A stretch of DNA of 30,896 bases from JAAYYM01 sp964483545 (GTDB lineage: Bacteria > Bacillota > Clostridia > Lachnospirales > Lachnospiraceae): assembly GCA_964483545.1 (NCBI GenBank), contig CAZACC010000013.1:1-30896 (forward strand). The letters run 5' to 3'. Numbering within the stretch: position 1 is the stretch's first letter; each line of letters starts with the position of its first letter. The notes below the pieces were generated by a model that searched no databases, was not told the DNA's origin, and worked only from the letters and a program-made list of their open reading frames with translations. The position numbers were made by a program, and so were the translations under genes. Below are positions 1 to 7,707 of this stretch, piece after piece.

Positions 1-25
1 AAATGTATACGGAGGAACCAGACCT

Positions 26-1741
26 GTGAGTACAAGTGAAGAATATCTGGAGCAATTGCTGAAATCTGTATCAGAACCGCAGACGGAGCCAGTCGTCGAG
101 GAAGAACTAGTCGTCGAGGAAGAGCCAGTCATCGAGGAAGAACTTGTCGTCGAGGAAGAACTAGTCATCGAGGAAGAGCCAGTCATCGAGGAAGAACTAG
201 TCATCGAGGAAGAGCCAGTCGTCGAGGAAGAACTAGTCGTCGAGGAAGAGCCAGTCATCGAGGAAGAACTAGTCATCGAGGAAGAGCCAGTCATCGAGGA
301 AGAACTTGCCGTCGAGGAAGAGCCAGTCATCGAGGAAGAACCAGTCATCGAGGCGCCGATTGGTGACGATGAATTGCCACCGCTAGACGACGGAGGAATA
401 CTGCAGGACGAAGATATATCAAATCTGCTTGCATCGCTTGGTGAGATGGAGTCAGAACGGTCATCAGATGAAGAAACATCTATAATGGATGATCTGTTGA
501 ATATTAAAGACTTATTATCTGAAGAAGAGGACAATCAATCAGATGGAATGCCCATGTTGGATGATAGTTCAGATGTAACAGAATTGTTAGATCAGATGTC
601 AGACGATTCTGAACTGAGTGAAATCAATGATCTTCTGAAAAAGAATGATAATCACGAGACAATAGAAGAGCCATTGTCAGATGATGATATAGAAGCTGGG
701 GAAGAGGACGAGGAAACAGACAAGAAAAAGCGTAAGAAAAAAGAGAAGAAAGCTAAAAAAGATAAGTCCGAGAAAAAGTCTGAGAAAAATCCCGAGAAAA
801 AGCCTGGCTTCTTTGCCAGACTACTGCATTTGCTGATTGAAGAGGAAATGACGGAGGAATCAGTAGAAGAAGTCAAGGATTTGTTTGACGAGGCATCTGC
901 GGTAGAATCAGTGGAGAATGCAGATGCTGCAAACAAGGAACTGCTGGATGAAATGGAAGCAGAGGATAGCGCAAATAAGGGTAAGAAGGGCAAAAAAGAG
1001 AAAGAACCGAAAAAGAAAAAAGAAAAAAAACCTAAGGAAAAAAAGCCAAAGGTCATCAAAGAACCGAGACAGGAGGAGCTTCCTAGAAAGAAGCTGCCAA
1101 AGAAGCAGGTCATTGTGATTGCTATTATGTGTGCTTCTATTGGGATTTTGATGACAACCGTAGCCTTTTATTATCCATACTACAAGGACATGAGACAGGC
1201 AGCGATGGATTATCAGAACCAGAATTATGAGGCAGCCTATGAGAGTCTAACTGGTCATTATCTAAATGATGAAGAAAAGGATCTATACCAAAAGACAACA
1301 TTGATGTTAAGACTGGACAGAAAATATCAATCTTATCTTAATTATACGAAGCTTGGCATGGATCTGGAAGCATTCAATGCTTTGCTACAGGGGATGGAAG
1401 CAATAGATCAATATTTGGAGCAGGCAGAGTTGCTCGGAATCATGCAGGAATACAGAACTTTGGCACAGCAGATAGAGGATGTGTTGTCCAATCAGTATGG
1501 TGTTAGTCAGGATCAAGCACGGGAATGGCTGGCGATCGAGGATGCACAGGTTTATTCAAGAACAATCAGCGATTTTCTTCTTGGGACAGATACGATGAAT
1601 TTGCAGACAAGTGACGGACAGCCATATATAGCTGAGTCAACGGCAGATCATCAGCAGACTGAGGAGCAACCGGATAATCCGATTATAGCTGGTGAAGAGA
1701 GTGAATTTGAAAACGGCGAACAGGAAACAGTAATACAATAG
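26..1741 (+). CDS. Single-pass membrane protein with acidic repeat tail
   Basis: No family is recognised. The start is GTG, placed 10 bases after GGAGG at 11-15. The 571 residues fall into a very acidic N-terminal tail (residues 23-106 are fourteen V-[VI]-E-E-E-[LP] hexapeptides), a Lys-rich stretch around residues 230-260 and again at 320-360, one hydrophobic segment at about 362-386, and a roughly 185-residue C-terminal domain that is predicted helical. The Lys-rich side next to the membrane segment suggests the N-terminus is cytosolic and the C-terminal domain outside (inference by the positive-inside rule). The C-terminal domain has a weak TPR-like feel (YQNQNYEAAYESL). It sits 27 bp before hisH. 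A second protein of the same general build (Lys-rich cytosolic part, one membrane span, TPR-like outer part) lies on the other side of hisH-hisF-ung. Function unknown. Confidence 0.8.
   Translation: MSTSEEYLEQLLKSVSEPQTEPVVEEELVVEEEPVIEEELVVEEELVIEEEPVIEEELVIEEEPVVEEELVVEEEPVIEEELVIEEEPVIEEELAVEEEPVIEEEPVIEAPIGDDELPPLDDGGILQDEDISNLLASLGEMESERSSDEETSIMDDLLNIKDLLSEEEDNQSDGMPMLDDSSDVTELLDQMSDDSELSEINDLLKKNDNHETIEEPLSDDDIEAGEEDEETDKKKRKKKEKKAKKDKSEKKSEKNPEKKPGFFARLLHLLIEEEMTEESVEEVKDLFDEASAVESVENADAANKELLDEMEAEDSANKGKKGKKEKEPKKKKEKKPKEKKPKVIKEPRQEELPRKKLPKKQVIVIAIMCASIGILMTTVAFYYPYYKDMRQAAMDYQNQNYEAAYESLTGHYLNDEEKDLYQKTTLMLRLDRKYQSYLNYTKLGMDLEAFNALLQGMEAIDQYLEQAELLGIMQEYRTLAQQIEDVLSNQYGVSQDQAREWLAIEDAQVYSRTISDFLLGTDTMNLQTSDGQPYIAESTADHQQTEEQPDNPIIAGEESEFENGEQETVIQ
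92..343 (+). repeat. In-frame 18-bp tandem repeat, 14 units
   Basis: Fourteen consecutive 18-bp units of the type GTCATCGAGGAAGAACTA are read here, each encoding V-[VI]-E-E-E-[LP] (one unit begins with Ala). Third-position and single-base variation between units is low, so the array is a young minisatellite that can change length without a frameshift. It encodes the acidic tail of the surrounding gene. Confidence 0.95.
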
Positions 1742-1768
1742 AAATGATTCGGATTGGAAATGAAATGT

Positions 1769-2386
1769 ATGATAGCAATTATTGATTATGACGCAGGTAA
1801 TATAAAAAGTGTGGAGAAAGCGCTACAATTTTTGGGCGAAACACCAGTTGTAACACGTGATCGAGAAACAATCCTGAAGGCGGAAAAGGTGATATTACCA
1901 GGAGTTGGCTCCTTTGGGGATGCAATGGGCAGGATTCGTACTTATGGACTGGAGAAAGTCATACATGAGGTGGTAGGCAAGAAAACTCCATTTATGGGCA
2001 TCTGTCTCGGACTGCAGTTGTTTTTTGATAGCAGCGAGGAGTGTCCTGGCGTAAAGGGACTGGGATTGTTGCCAGGAGAAATCATACGAATACCTGCAGG
2101 CGATGGTCTGAAAATACCTCATATGGGATGGAATTCACTAGATTTGATTAATGGAGGAAGGCTGTTTACCGGTATCGAAAATGGGTCTTATGTCTATTTT
2201 GTACATTCTTATTATCTGAAAGCGCATGATCCCAAAATCGTTAAGGCTACAACAGAGTATGGAACGCTCATACATGCAGCAGTTGAAAAGGACCATTTAT
2301 TTGCATGCCAGTTTCATCCAGAGAAGAGCTCTGATGTCGGTATGAAAATATTGAAGAACTTTATCAATATCGGCAGGGAGGTATAA
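1769..2386 (+). CDS. hisH: Imidazole glycerol phosphate synthase, glutaminase subunit
   Basis: HisH releases ammonia from glutamine and passes it to HisF, which makes imidazole glycerol phosphate and AICAR in histidine synthesis (cytosol). It is a class I glutamine amidotransferase of 205 residues, normal for the family. The nucleophile is Cys79 in GICLGLQ, and the His183/Glu185 pair lies in CQFHPEKS. The start is set at ATG 1769 because the family begins MIAIIDYDAGN. Upstream in-frame TTG (1754) and ATG (1760) would add residues the family lacks. It is followed after 3 bp by hisF, its enzyme partner. The other his genes are not in the window, so this pair is separated from the rest of the pathway or ends a his operon that starts upstream. 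Confidence 0.95.
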   Translation: MIAIIDYDAGNIKSVEKALQFLGETPVVTRDRETILKAEKVILPGVGSFGDAMGRIRTYGLEKVIHEVVGKKTPFMGICLGLQLFFDSSEECPGVKGLGLLPGEIIRIPAGDGLKIPHMGWNSLDLINGGRLFTGIENGSYVYFVHSYYLKAHDPKIVKATTEYGTLIHAAVEKDHLFACQFHPEKSSDVGMKILKNFINIGREV

Positions 2387-2389
2387 CAG

Positions 2390-3151
2390 ATGCACACAAA
2401 ACGAATCATTCCATGTCTGGATGTACATGCAGGCCGTGTAGTAAAGGGAGTCAATTTTGTGGATTTGAGAGATGCTGGTGATCCAGTTGAGATAGCAGCA
2501 GCTTATGATCAGGCAGGAGCGGATGAGCTGGTATTTCTTGATATTACCGCTTCATCAGATGCTAGAAATACAGTAGTGGATATGGTGCGTGCTGTTGCGG
2601 AAAAGGTATTTATCCCGTTCACGGTTGGCGGTGGTATACGGACTGTAGAAGACTTTAAAGCGGTTCTGAGAGAGGGCGCAGATAAGGTCTCTATTAATTC
2701 CTCAGCAATCAATCATCCACATCTCATCAGCGAGGCTGCGGAGAAGTTTGGAAGCCAGTGTGTGGTTGTTGCAATCGATGCAAAGAGACGTGCGGATCAA
2801 AGTGGATGGAATATCTATAAAAATGGAGGCAGAATCGATGTCGGAATCGATGCAGTCGAGTGGGCGATGAGAGCAGAAAGACTGGGTGCCGGAGAAATTC
2901 TTTTAACAAGCATGGACTGTGATGGAACAAAGACGGGATATGATTTGGAATTGACTAGAATGATATCTGAGAATGTCAGTATTCCAGTCATTGCGTCAGG
3001 GGGGGCTGGTACGAAAGAGCATTTTTATGAAGCCCTTACAGAGGGAAAGGCAGATGCAGCACTTGCAGCATCTTTGTTCCATTACAAAGAATTAGAGATT
3101 TATGACTTGAAACAGTATTTGTGTGACAGAAATATATCTGTCAGGTTATAG
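2390..3151 (+). CDS. hisF: Imidazole glycerol phosphate synthase, cyclase subunit
   Basis: HisF is the (beta/alpha)8-barrel cyclase that uses HisH-derived ammonia to turn PRFAR into imidazole glycerol phosphate and AICAR. The 253-residue length is typical. Catalytic Asp11 (CLDV) and Asp130 (VVAIDAKR) are both present, as are the phosphate-binding loops FTVGGGI and IASGGAG. One small difference from common family members is CLDVHAGRVVKG where K/R-D-G is usual. GGGAGG-type ribosome-site sequence (GGGAGGT) lies in the end of hisH, so the pair is probably translationally coupled. The gene runs into ung after 12 bp. Confidence 0.97.
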   Translation: MHTKRIIPCLDVHAGRVVKGVNFVDLRDAGDPVEIAAAYDQAGADELVFLDITASSDARNTVVDMVRAVAEKVFIPFTVGGGIRTVEDFKAVLREGADKVSINSSAINHPHLISEAAEKFGSQCVVVAIDAKRRADQSGWNIYKNGGRIDVGIDAVEWAMRAERLGAGEILLTSMDCDGTKTGYDLELTRMISENVSIPVIASGGAGTKEHFYEALTEGKADAALAASLFHYKELEIYDLKQYLCDRNISVRL

Positions 3152-3163
3152 GAGGCGATTCAT

Positions 3164-3838
3164 ATGGCAGCCATAAGCAATGACTGGCTTCCTGCCCTGC
3201 AGGGTGAATTCAAAAAACCATATTACAAGAAACTGCACCAGACGATTGTAGAGGAGTATCATACTAGACTGGTTTTTCCTGTGGAGGATGACATATTTAA
3301 TGCATTTCATCTGACACCGTTAGAAAATGTCAAGGTGGTGATCTTGGGACAGGATCCTTATCATGATGTCGGGCAGGCACACGGATTATGCTTTTCTGTG
3401 AAGCCAGATGTACAGATTCCGCCATCATTGGTGAATATATATAAAGAATTACAAGATGATGTGGGATGTTATATTCCAAATAACGGTTATCTGACAAAGT
3501 GGGCAGAACAAGGTGTTCTTTTGCTAAATACGGTATTGACAGTAAGAGCACACCAGGCAAATTCACATCGCAGTATTGGCTGGGAGGAGTTTACTGATGC
3601 AGCGATTCGTGTACTGAATGAGCAGAATCGTCCAATTGTATTTGTTTTATGGGGCAGACCAGCACAGATGAAGGAAAGTATGCTGACCAATCCAAAGCAT
3701 ATGATTTTGAAAGCCCCACACCCAAGTCCGCTATCCTCCTATAGAGGATTTTTCGGAAGCAAACCATTTAGTAAGACCAATGCGTTTTTGAGGGAAAACG
3801 GGTTGCAGGAAATAGACTGGCAGGTAGAAAACGTATAA
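3164..3838 (+). CDS. ung: Uracil-DNA glycosylase, family 1
   Basis: Removes uracil from DNA as the first step of base excision repair (cytosol/nucleoid). The family-1 marks are all present: the water-activating loop GQDPYHD with catalytic Asp64, the Phe of the uracil pocket in GLCFSV, the LLLNTVLTV strand, and the minor-groove loop HPSPLS with His186. Length 224 matches the family. ATG 3164 follows AGGAGG with good spacing. It is co-directional with hisF and the next gene with very short gaps, so it is likely one transcript. The link to histidine genes is probably only positional. Confidence 0.97.
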   Translation: MAAISNDWLPALQGEFKKPYYKKLHQTIVEEYHTRLVFPVEDDIFNAFHLTPLENVKVVILGQDPYHDVGQAHGLCFSVKPDVQIPPSLVNIYKELQDDVGCYIPNNGYLTKWAEQGVLLLNTVLTVRAHQANSHRSIGWEEFTDAAIRVLNEQNRPIVFVLWGRPAQMKESMLTNPKHMILKAPHPSPLSSYRGFFGSKPFSKTNAFLRENGLQEIDWQVENV

Positions 3839-3853
3839 TTAATGGAGGATAAA

Positions 3854-5191
3854 GTGAGTAAGGAAGTCGTTAAAAAACGTGTTCGCAGGGTAAAGAAAGA
3901 AAACACCAGTCATAAAGAAAATCAGTATAAAGATAAAAGTCTCAATCGCAAAGAACATCAGAAGATCAGCCGTGCTGATAGATCGCAGCCAAAGCACAGA
4001 GACAAGGAAAAGGAAAAGAGGACGGAAAGGATACTACGAATCATTATGGCAGTGATTGGTCTGATCATACTGCTAATCGGAATCTACATTTCTGTTAATC
4101 ATTTTTCCACCTCTAATAAGATCGTAAAAAAACTGGCTGAGGGAAATGCATATCTAGACAATCAGGAATATGAGAATGCAATTGAGATCTATAAAGAAGC
4201 ACTGGAACTGAATCCTGACAGTACTGAAATCAAGAGTCATATATCAAATGTGTATGTCTTGATTGCACAAACGCTGGGAGAAACAGATGAGGCAATTGAT
4301 GTTTATCAGACAGCGTTGACTTATCACATTGGTAATGTGTCTGCCTACTGGGGTGTGGCGAATATCTTTGGAGACCGTGGTGATGAAGCTAATATGATAT
4401 CAGCCCTCACGACTGGATATACGAATACAGGGGATGTCAATATGGGAGCTAAGCTGGATGCTATCCAGGCCGAGAAGGATCGGATACAGGCAGAGGCAGA
4501 TGCTCTTGCTGCTGAGCAGGCGGCAGAGGAGGCGAAACGGGCGGCACAGGAAGAGGCAAACAATCAATTGCTGCAGCCGCTTCTGGAACTGTTTCAAGAG
4601 GAAGATATAGATGGCGTGAAAGACCTGATTCGTGGTGAAGCATATGTGACTATGTCAGATGAACTGATCAATGCTGATGATGTTTATTACTGTGGCGAGA
4701 AGGATGCTGATGGCAATAAAAACGGCAAAGGTGTTGGCGTCTATGCGAATGGATATTACTTTTATGGGGATTATTCTGGAAATGTGAGAAGTGGTTCAGG
4801 CATCTGGATCAGGGCGGTCTACTCAGAATCTTCCTCCATAGGCTCCTATATATTTAAAGGAACATGGTCTGATGATCAACCAAACGGGACAGGGGAGGCC
4901 ACTTCGAATTTCTATAAAGACAAAATAGGTGCCACTGGCTTGATCAAGCAGGTAGTCACAGGCTCTTACAGCCATGGTCTGGAGGAAGGAAAGATGACGA
5001 TGACCGGAACGACCAAAGCTGGAAAAACACTGAAATATACCTATGAAACCTCGGGCGGTGTAGCAAAAAAAATCAGTGATGAAAAGACGGGTGTAGAGGG
5101 GCAGTATTATATCGGAAAGACATCGAGTAGTTCGGATCCGATGCTTATGTCAGATGATACTCCGAGAGGAGTAGAAGGATTTATAGAATAG
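3854..5191 (+). CDS. Single-pass membrane protein with TPR and MORN-like repeats
   Basis: The start is taken as GTG 3854, five bases after GGAGG (3844-3848). The in-frame ATG at 3842 has no ribosome site. The 445 residues start with a 60-residue Lys/Arg-rich tail, then a membrane span at about 62-82, then TPR-like helices (about 88-190, with the motif A-x-E-x-Y-x-x-A-L-E-L-N-P), an Ala/Glu-rich long helix (about 205-245), and a C-terminal part with MORN-like strands (NGKGVGVYANG, YFYGDYSG, FKGTWSDDQPNGTGEA). The outer part is probably a scaffold at the cell surface (inference). It closes the hisH-hisF-ung run and is followed by a terminator. Exact function unknown. Confidence 0.85.
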   Translation: MSKEVVKKRVRRVKKENTSHKENQYKDKSLNRKEHQKISRADRSQPKHRDKEKEKRTERILRIIMAVIGLIILLIGIYISVNHFSTSNKIVKKLAEGNAYLDNQEYENAIEIYKEALELNPDSTEIKSHISNVYVLIAQTLGETDEAIDVYQTALTYHIGNVSAYWGVANIFGDRGDEANMISALTTGYTNTGDVNMGAKLDAIQAEKDRIQAEADALAAEQAAEEAKRAAQEEANNQLLQPLLELFQEEDIDGVKDLIRGEAYVTMSDELINADDVYYCGEKDADGNKNGKGVGVYANGYYFYGDYSGNVRSGSGIWIRAVYSESSSIGSYIFKGTWSDDQPNGTGEATSNFYKDKIGATGLIKQVVTGSYSHGLEEGKMTMTGTTKAGKTLKYTYETSGGVAKKISDEKTGVEGQYYIGKTSSSSDPMLMSDDTPRGVEGFIE

Positions 5192-5203
5192 ATAGAAATG
5201 ATT

Positions 5204-5237
5204 AAGCGGTGGAATGAAGTGCAATTCCACCGCTTTT
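5204..5237 (+). terminator. Rho-independent terminator between converging genes
   Basis: A perfect 12-bp stem AAGCGGTGGAAT / ATTCCACCGCTT with an 8-base loop, followed by TTTT. It ends the + strand run that begins at the left edge and lies before the convergent lysA end. Confidence 0.92.
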
Positions 5238-5282
5238 ATGATTATTCATATATAGCATAAATGATTTGTTTGAAAAAGGATA

Positions 5283-6548
5283 TTAGCATAAATTAGGAAT
5301 GATATCAAAACAGTCAAAGGTTGCAAAGTAATCTTTGGAGGTTTCAGCTCTGCGGATTAGCTGATAGGAACCATCTTCATGGAGCAGGATCTCTGCTGAT
5401 TTCAATTTGCCGTTATAGTTGTAGCCCATGGAGAAACCATGCGCACCAGTATCGTGAATGTAGAGAATGTCTCCAGTATCGATCTTTGGGAGCATACGGT
5501 CGACAGCAAATTTATCATTATTTTCACAAAGAGAACCCGTAATATCATATTGATGATCACAGGAGGCACTTTCTTTTCCCATAACAGTAATATGATGATA
5601 AGCACCATACATGGCTGGACGCATCAGATTGACGGCACATGCATCACAGCCTATGTATTCTTTGTAGATGTGTTTCTGATGGATGGCTTTTGTCACGAGA
5701 GCGCCGAAAGGACCCGTGATGTATCTGCCGAGCTCGGTATAGAGTGAAACATGATCCATGCCAGCGGAAACCAGAACTTCTTCATATACCTTTCTGACTT
5801 CCTCTCCGATTACGGCTATATCATTTGGCATCTCATCAGGAGTGTAGGGAATCCCGATACCGCCAGAGAGGTTGATAAAGGTGATATGGGCTCCAGTCTG
5901 TTTTTTCAAATCAACAGCCAGTTCAAACAAAACCTTTGCAAGCATCGGATAGTATTCATTGGTTATGGTATTGCTGGCAAGAAAAGCATGGATTCCGAAA
6001 TTCTCAACACCTTTTGCTTTCAGAATGCGAAATGCTTCAAATATTTGTTCGGTAGTCATACCATACTTTGCATCTCCAGGGTTATCCATGATCCCATTGC
6101 TCATCTGAAAAAGTCCGCCAGGATTAAAACGACAGCAGAGGGTTTTCGGAAGTGCTGTAATATGCTCTAAATAATCAATATGTGTGATATCATCCAGATT
6201 AATCGTAGCACCGATTTTAGAGGCAAATTCATATTCTTCGGCAGGTGTGGCATTGGAAGAAAACATAATATCTTCGCCCTTGAAACCAAGTGCATCAGCC
6301 AGCATCAGCTCCGTCATAGAAGAACAGTCACAGCCGCAGCCACATTCCTGCATGATTTTGATTAAAAACGGATTTGCATTGGCTTTTACTGCATAGTATT
6401 CTCTGTATCCAGTATTCCATGAAAATGCATCCTGCAGAGCCTTGATATTCTGGCGGATTCCTTTTTCATCATAGATATGAAAAGGGGTAGGATAGTTGGC
6501 AATGATCTGATCTAGTTTTTCTTTTGTGACAAATGGTACTTTGTTCAT
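5283..6548 (-). CDS. lysA: Diaminopimelate decarboxylase (PLP fold III)
   Basis: Decarboxylates meso-diaminopimelate to lysine, the last step of lysine synthesis (cytosol). It is a PLP-dependent fold-III decarboxylase: the cofactor Lys55 is in YYAVKANANP, the Gly-rich phosphate loop is in NLSGGIGIPY, and the active-site Cys is in GSLCENND where GPxCESxD is usual. The C-terminal Tyr region (GFSMGYNYNGK) contacts PLP. At 421 residues it has the family length. The start follows AAGGAGA. It lies one base after a TrmB-type regulator in the same transcript, an uncommon partner for lysA. Another fold-III amino acid decarboxylase specificity (for example carboxynorspermidine or ornithine) cannot be fully excluded, but diaminopimelate is the best reading. 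Confidence 0.85.
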   Translation of the reverse strand: MNKVPFVTKEKLDQIIANYPTPFHIYDEKGIRQNIKALQDAFSWNTGYREYYAVKANANPFLIKIMQECGCGCDCSSMTELMLADALGFKGEDIMFSSNATPAEEYEFASKIGATINLDDITHIDYLEHITALPKTLCCRFNPGGLFQMSNGIMDNPGDAKYGMTTEQIFEAFRILKAKGVENFGIHAFLASNTITNEYYPMLAKVLFELAVDLKKQTGAHITFINLSGGIGIPYTPDEMPNDIAVIGEEVRKVYEEVLVSAGMDHVSLYTELGRYITGPFGALVTKAIHQKHIYKEYIGCDACAVNLMRPAMYGAYHHITVMGKESASCDHQYDITGSLCENNDKFAVDRMLPKIDTGDILYIHDTGAHGFSMGYNYNGKLKSAEILLHEDGSYQLIRRAETSKDYFATFDCFDIIPNLC

Positions 6549-6549
6549 A

Positions 6550-7281
6550 TTATAGTTCTCCTTCTGTTTGTGACTGTTTTTCCAGCTCTATTAGTTTGAT
6601 TTCATTTCTGAGTGCATCTTTTAAGACAGCAACGAAGTTCTTTTGCCCACTGTAGAGACATGTATCAGTATTTTTGTCTGTCACTTCTCCAGTTAGCACA
6701 TATTCGGAATCTGTGATCAGCCTAATCTGACTGTGAATACGGGGAGCGATGTATATGGTAGCATCTTTAAAATCAACCTTATGGTCGGTGATGAGTACGA
6801 CTTTGATATTACGTGAAAGGGCATTTTGCAGATCTGATGCCATCCGCATGACTAATTCTGAGGGCGCAGACAGGTACAGACGCTTCTGGGCTGTATCAAT
6901 CATATTACGGAGCTTGTCTAAAATGTGATGGTGTCCTTCAATCGTAATATATCCGATTTCTGATTCTATAGGCTGTGAGAGCCGCTCTGTCAGCTTGGTC
7001 TGCACTTCTTTCATATGGCGCAGCTTGTTGCTGCAAAACTCTGCGATTGGTACAGATATATATTTACTGGAGGTACCGTCTATGACATATGCAGCTCCCT
7101 TATCAGCCAGAGAAGCCAGAGCATTATATACATTGGAGCGGGAGATACCAGTCAATTTGGCTGCTTCATATCCTGTCAGCGGACCGTTTCTGCATAGATC
7201 AATATAAATAGTTGCTTCCTGGCGTGTCATGCCATAAAGCATCAGATCGTCTATTAGTGTTTGCTTATCGATGATGAACAC
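6550..7281 (-). CDS. TrmB-family transcriptional regulator
   Basis: DNA-binding regulator of 243 residues. The N-terminal winged helix-turn-helix (about residues 8-75) reads LMLYGMTRQEATIYIDLC then GISRSNVYNALASLADKG, which is the TrmB signature. The rest (about 110-235) resembles the TrmB-associated phospholipase-D-like effector domain without visible HKD motifs. TrmB proteins usually sense sugars or other small molecules. The effector here is unknown, but a lysine-pathway compound is a fair guess from the lysA partner. GTG start at 7281, since the upstream leader is short. A palindrome on its own promoter suggests self-control. It is the first gene of the two-gene trmB-lysA operon. Confidence 0.88.
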   Translation of the reverse strand: MFIIDKQTLIDDLMLYGMTRQEATIYIDLCRNGPLTGYEAAKLTGISRSNVYNALASLADKGAAYVIDGTSSKYISVPIAEFCSNKLRHMKEVQTKLTERLSQPIESEIGYITIEGHHHILDKLRNMIDTAQKRLYLSAPSELVMRMASDLQNALSRNIKVVLITDHKVDFKDATIYIAPRIHSQIRLITDSEYVLTGEVTDKNTDTCLYSGQKNFVAVLKDALRNEIKLIELEKQSQTEGEL

Positions 7282-7301
7282 CTCACTCTCATCAAGATAT
7301 A

Positions 7302-7327
7302 ATAGTATTCCTGCTTAGGAACACTAT
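7302..7327. promoter_or_regulatory. Palindromic operator candidate at the trmB promoter
   Basis: ATAGTATTCC, six bases, GGAACACTAT: arms match at 9 of 10 positions. It covers the -10 element and the expected transcript start of trmB-lysA, the usual place for a repressor site. The adjacent TrmB-type protein is the obvious candidate ligand (inference). Confidence 0.6.
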
Positions 7328-7351
7328 AGAATATGAATGATTATTTGTCAA
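7323..7351 (-). promoter_or_regulatory. Promoter of trmB-lysA
   Basis: On the minus strand TTGACA (7346-7351), a 17-bp spacer, and TATAGT (7323-7328) give an almost perfect vegetative promoter. The transcript would start about 7316, leaving a leader of about 35 bases, too short to hold a lysine riboswitch. Confidence 0.85.
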
Positions 7352-7382
7352 CTGTAAATTAACTTCAAATTAACTGCAAATT
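7350..7382. repeat. Three phased 11-bp direct repeats
   Basis: AACTGTAAATT, AACTTCAAATT and AACTGCAAATT follow one another with no gap (AACTNNAAATT three times). The spacing is one helical turn, so all copies face one side of the DNA. They lie between the trmB-lysA -35 element and the tRNA-Leu -35 element. They could be regulator sites or AT-rich upstream elements. Confidence 0.8.
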
Positions 7383-7395
7383 GCTAAAATGGGTC

Positions 7396-7424
7396 TTGTT
7401 TTTTGGATATACATATGATAAAAT
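7396..7424 (+). promoter_or_regulatory. Promoter of tRNA-Leu
   Basis: TTGTTT (7396-7401), 17 bp, TAAAAT (7419-7424), leaving about 27 bases of 5' leader before the mature tRNA at 7459. Confidence 0.7.
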
Positions 7425-7458
7425 TACATTCGTCGCAAAAGCGGCACAGATCGTATCA

Positions 7459-7541
7459 GCGGATGTGGCGGAATGGCAGACGCATCAGACTCAAAATCTG
7501 ACGTAGGTGACTATGTGCGGGTTCAAGTCCCGCCATCCGCA
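7459..7541 (+). tRNA. tRNA-Leu(CAA)
   Basis: The acceptor stem GCGGATG pairs with CATCCGC, followed by discriminator A; CCA is not encoded. The anticodon stem TCAGA/TCTGA carries loop CTCAAAA, so the anticodon is CAA (reads UUG). The T arm GCGGGTTCAAGTCCCGC is normal. The long variable arm (ACGTAGGTGACTATGT region) and 83-base length are as expected for a class II tRNA. It stands alone with its own promoter and terminator. Confidence 0.96.
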
Positions 7542-7570
7542 GTTGAAACGCCAAAGAAAAAAGAAGAAGA

Positions 7571-7610
7571 AACACTGAATGGTGGGAATTGTATCATTCA
7601 GTGTTTTTTT
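7571..7610 (+). terminator. Terminator after tRNA-Leu
   Basis: Perfect 11-bp stem AACACTGAATG / CATTCAGTGTT with a 13-base loop, running into a T tract (7604-7610). Confidence 0.93.
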
Positions 7611-7612
7611 GA

Positions 7613-7641
7613 TTGAAAAATATTAGAAATCAGAATATAAT
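7613..7641 (+). promoter_or_regulatory. Promoter of the VanW-like gene
   Basis: TTGAAA (7613-7618), 17 bp, TATAAT (7636-7641). The predicted leader is about 60 bases before the ATG at 7708. Confidence 0.8.
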
Positions 7642-7707
7642 TATAATCAGTTTAGGAAGAACCTTAGGGCATAAGTTTCATATGTATGTGGAGAGAATGG
7701 GGGTTTT

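Noticed and set aside
92..343. Possible CRISPR array
   Set aside because: Units are 18 bp, contiguous with no spacers, and keep a reading frame; this is a coding minisatellite.
652..1113. Open frame of 153 codons on the minus strand
   Set aside because: Antisense to the Lys/Glu-rich region of the first gene. Ser/Phe-rich composition is that of a shadow, and no ribosome site is visible.
5751..6170. Open frame of 139 codons on the plus strand
   Set aside because: Lies wholly inside lysA on the opposite strand and shows no family resemblance.
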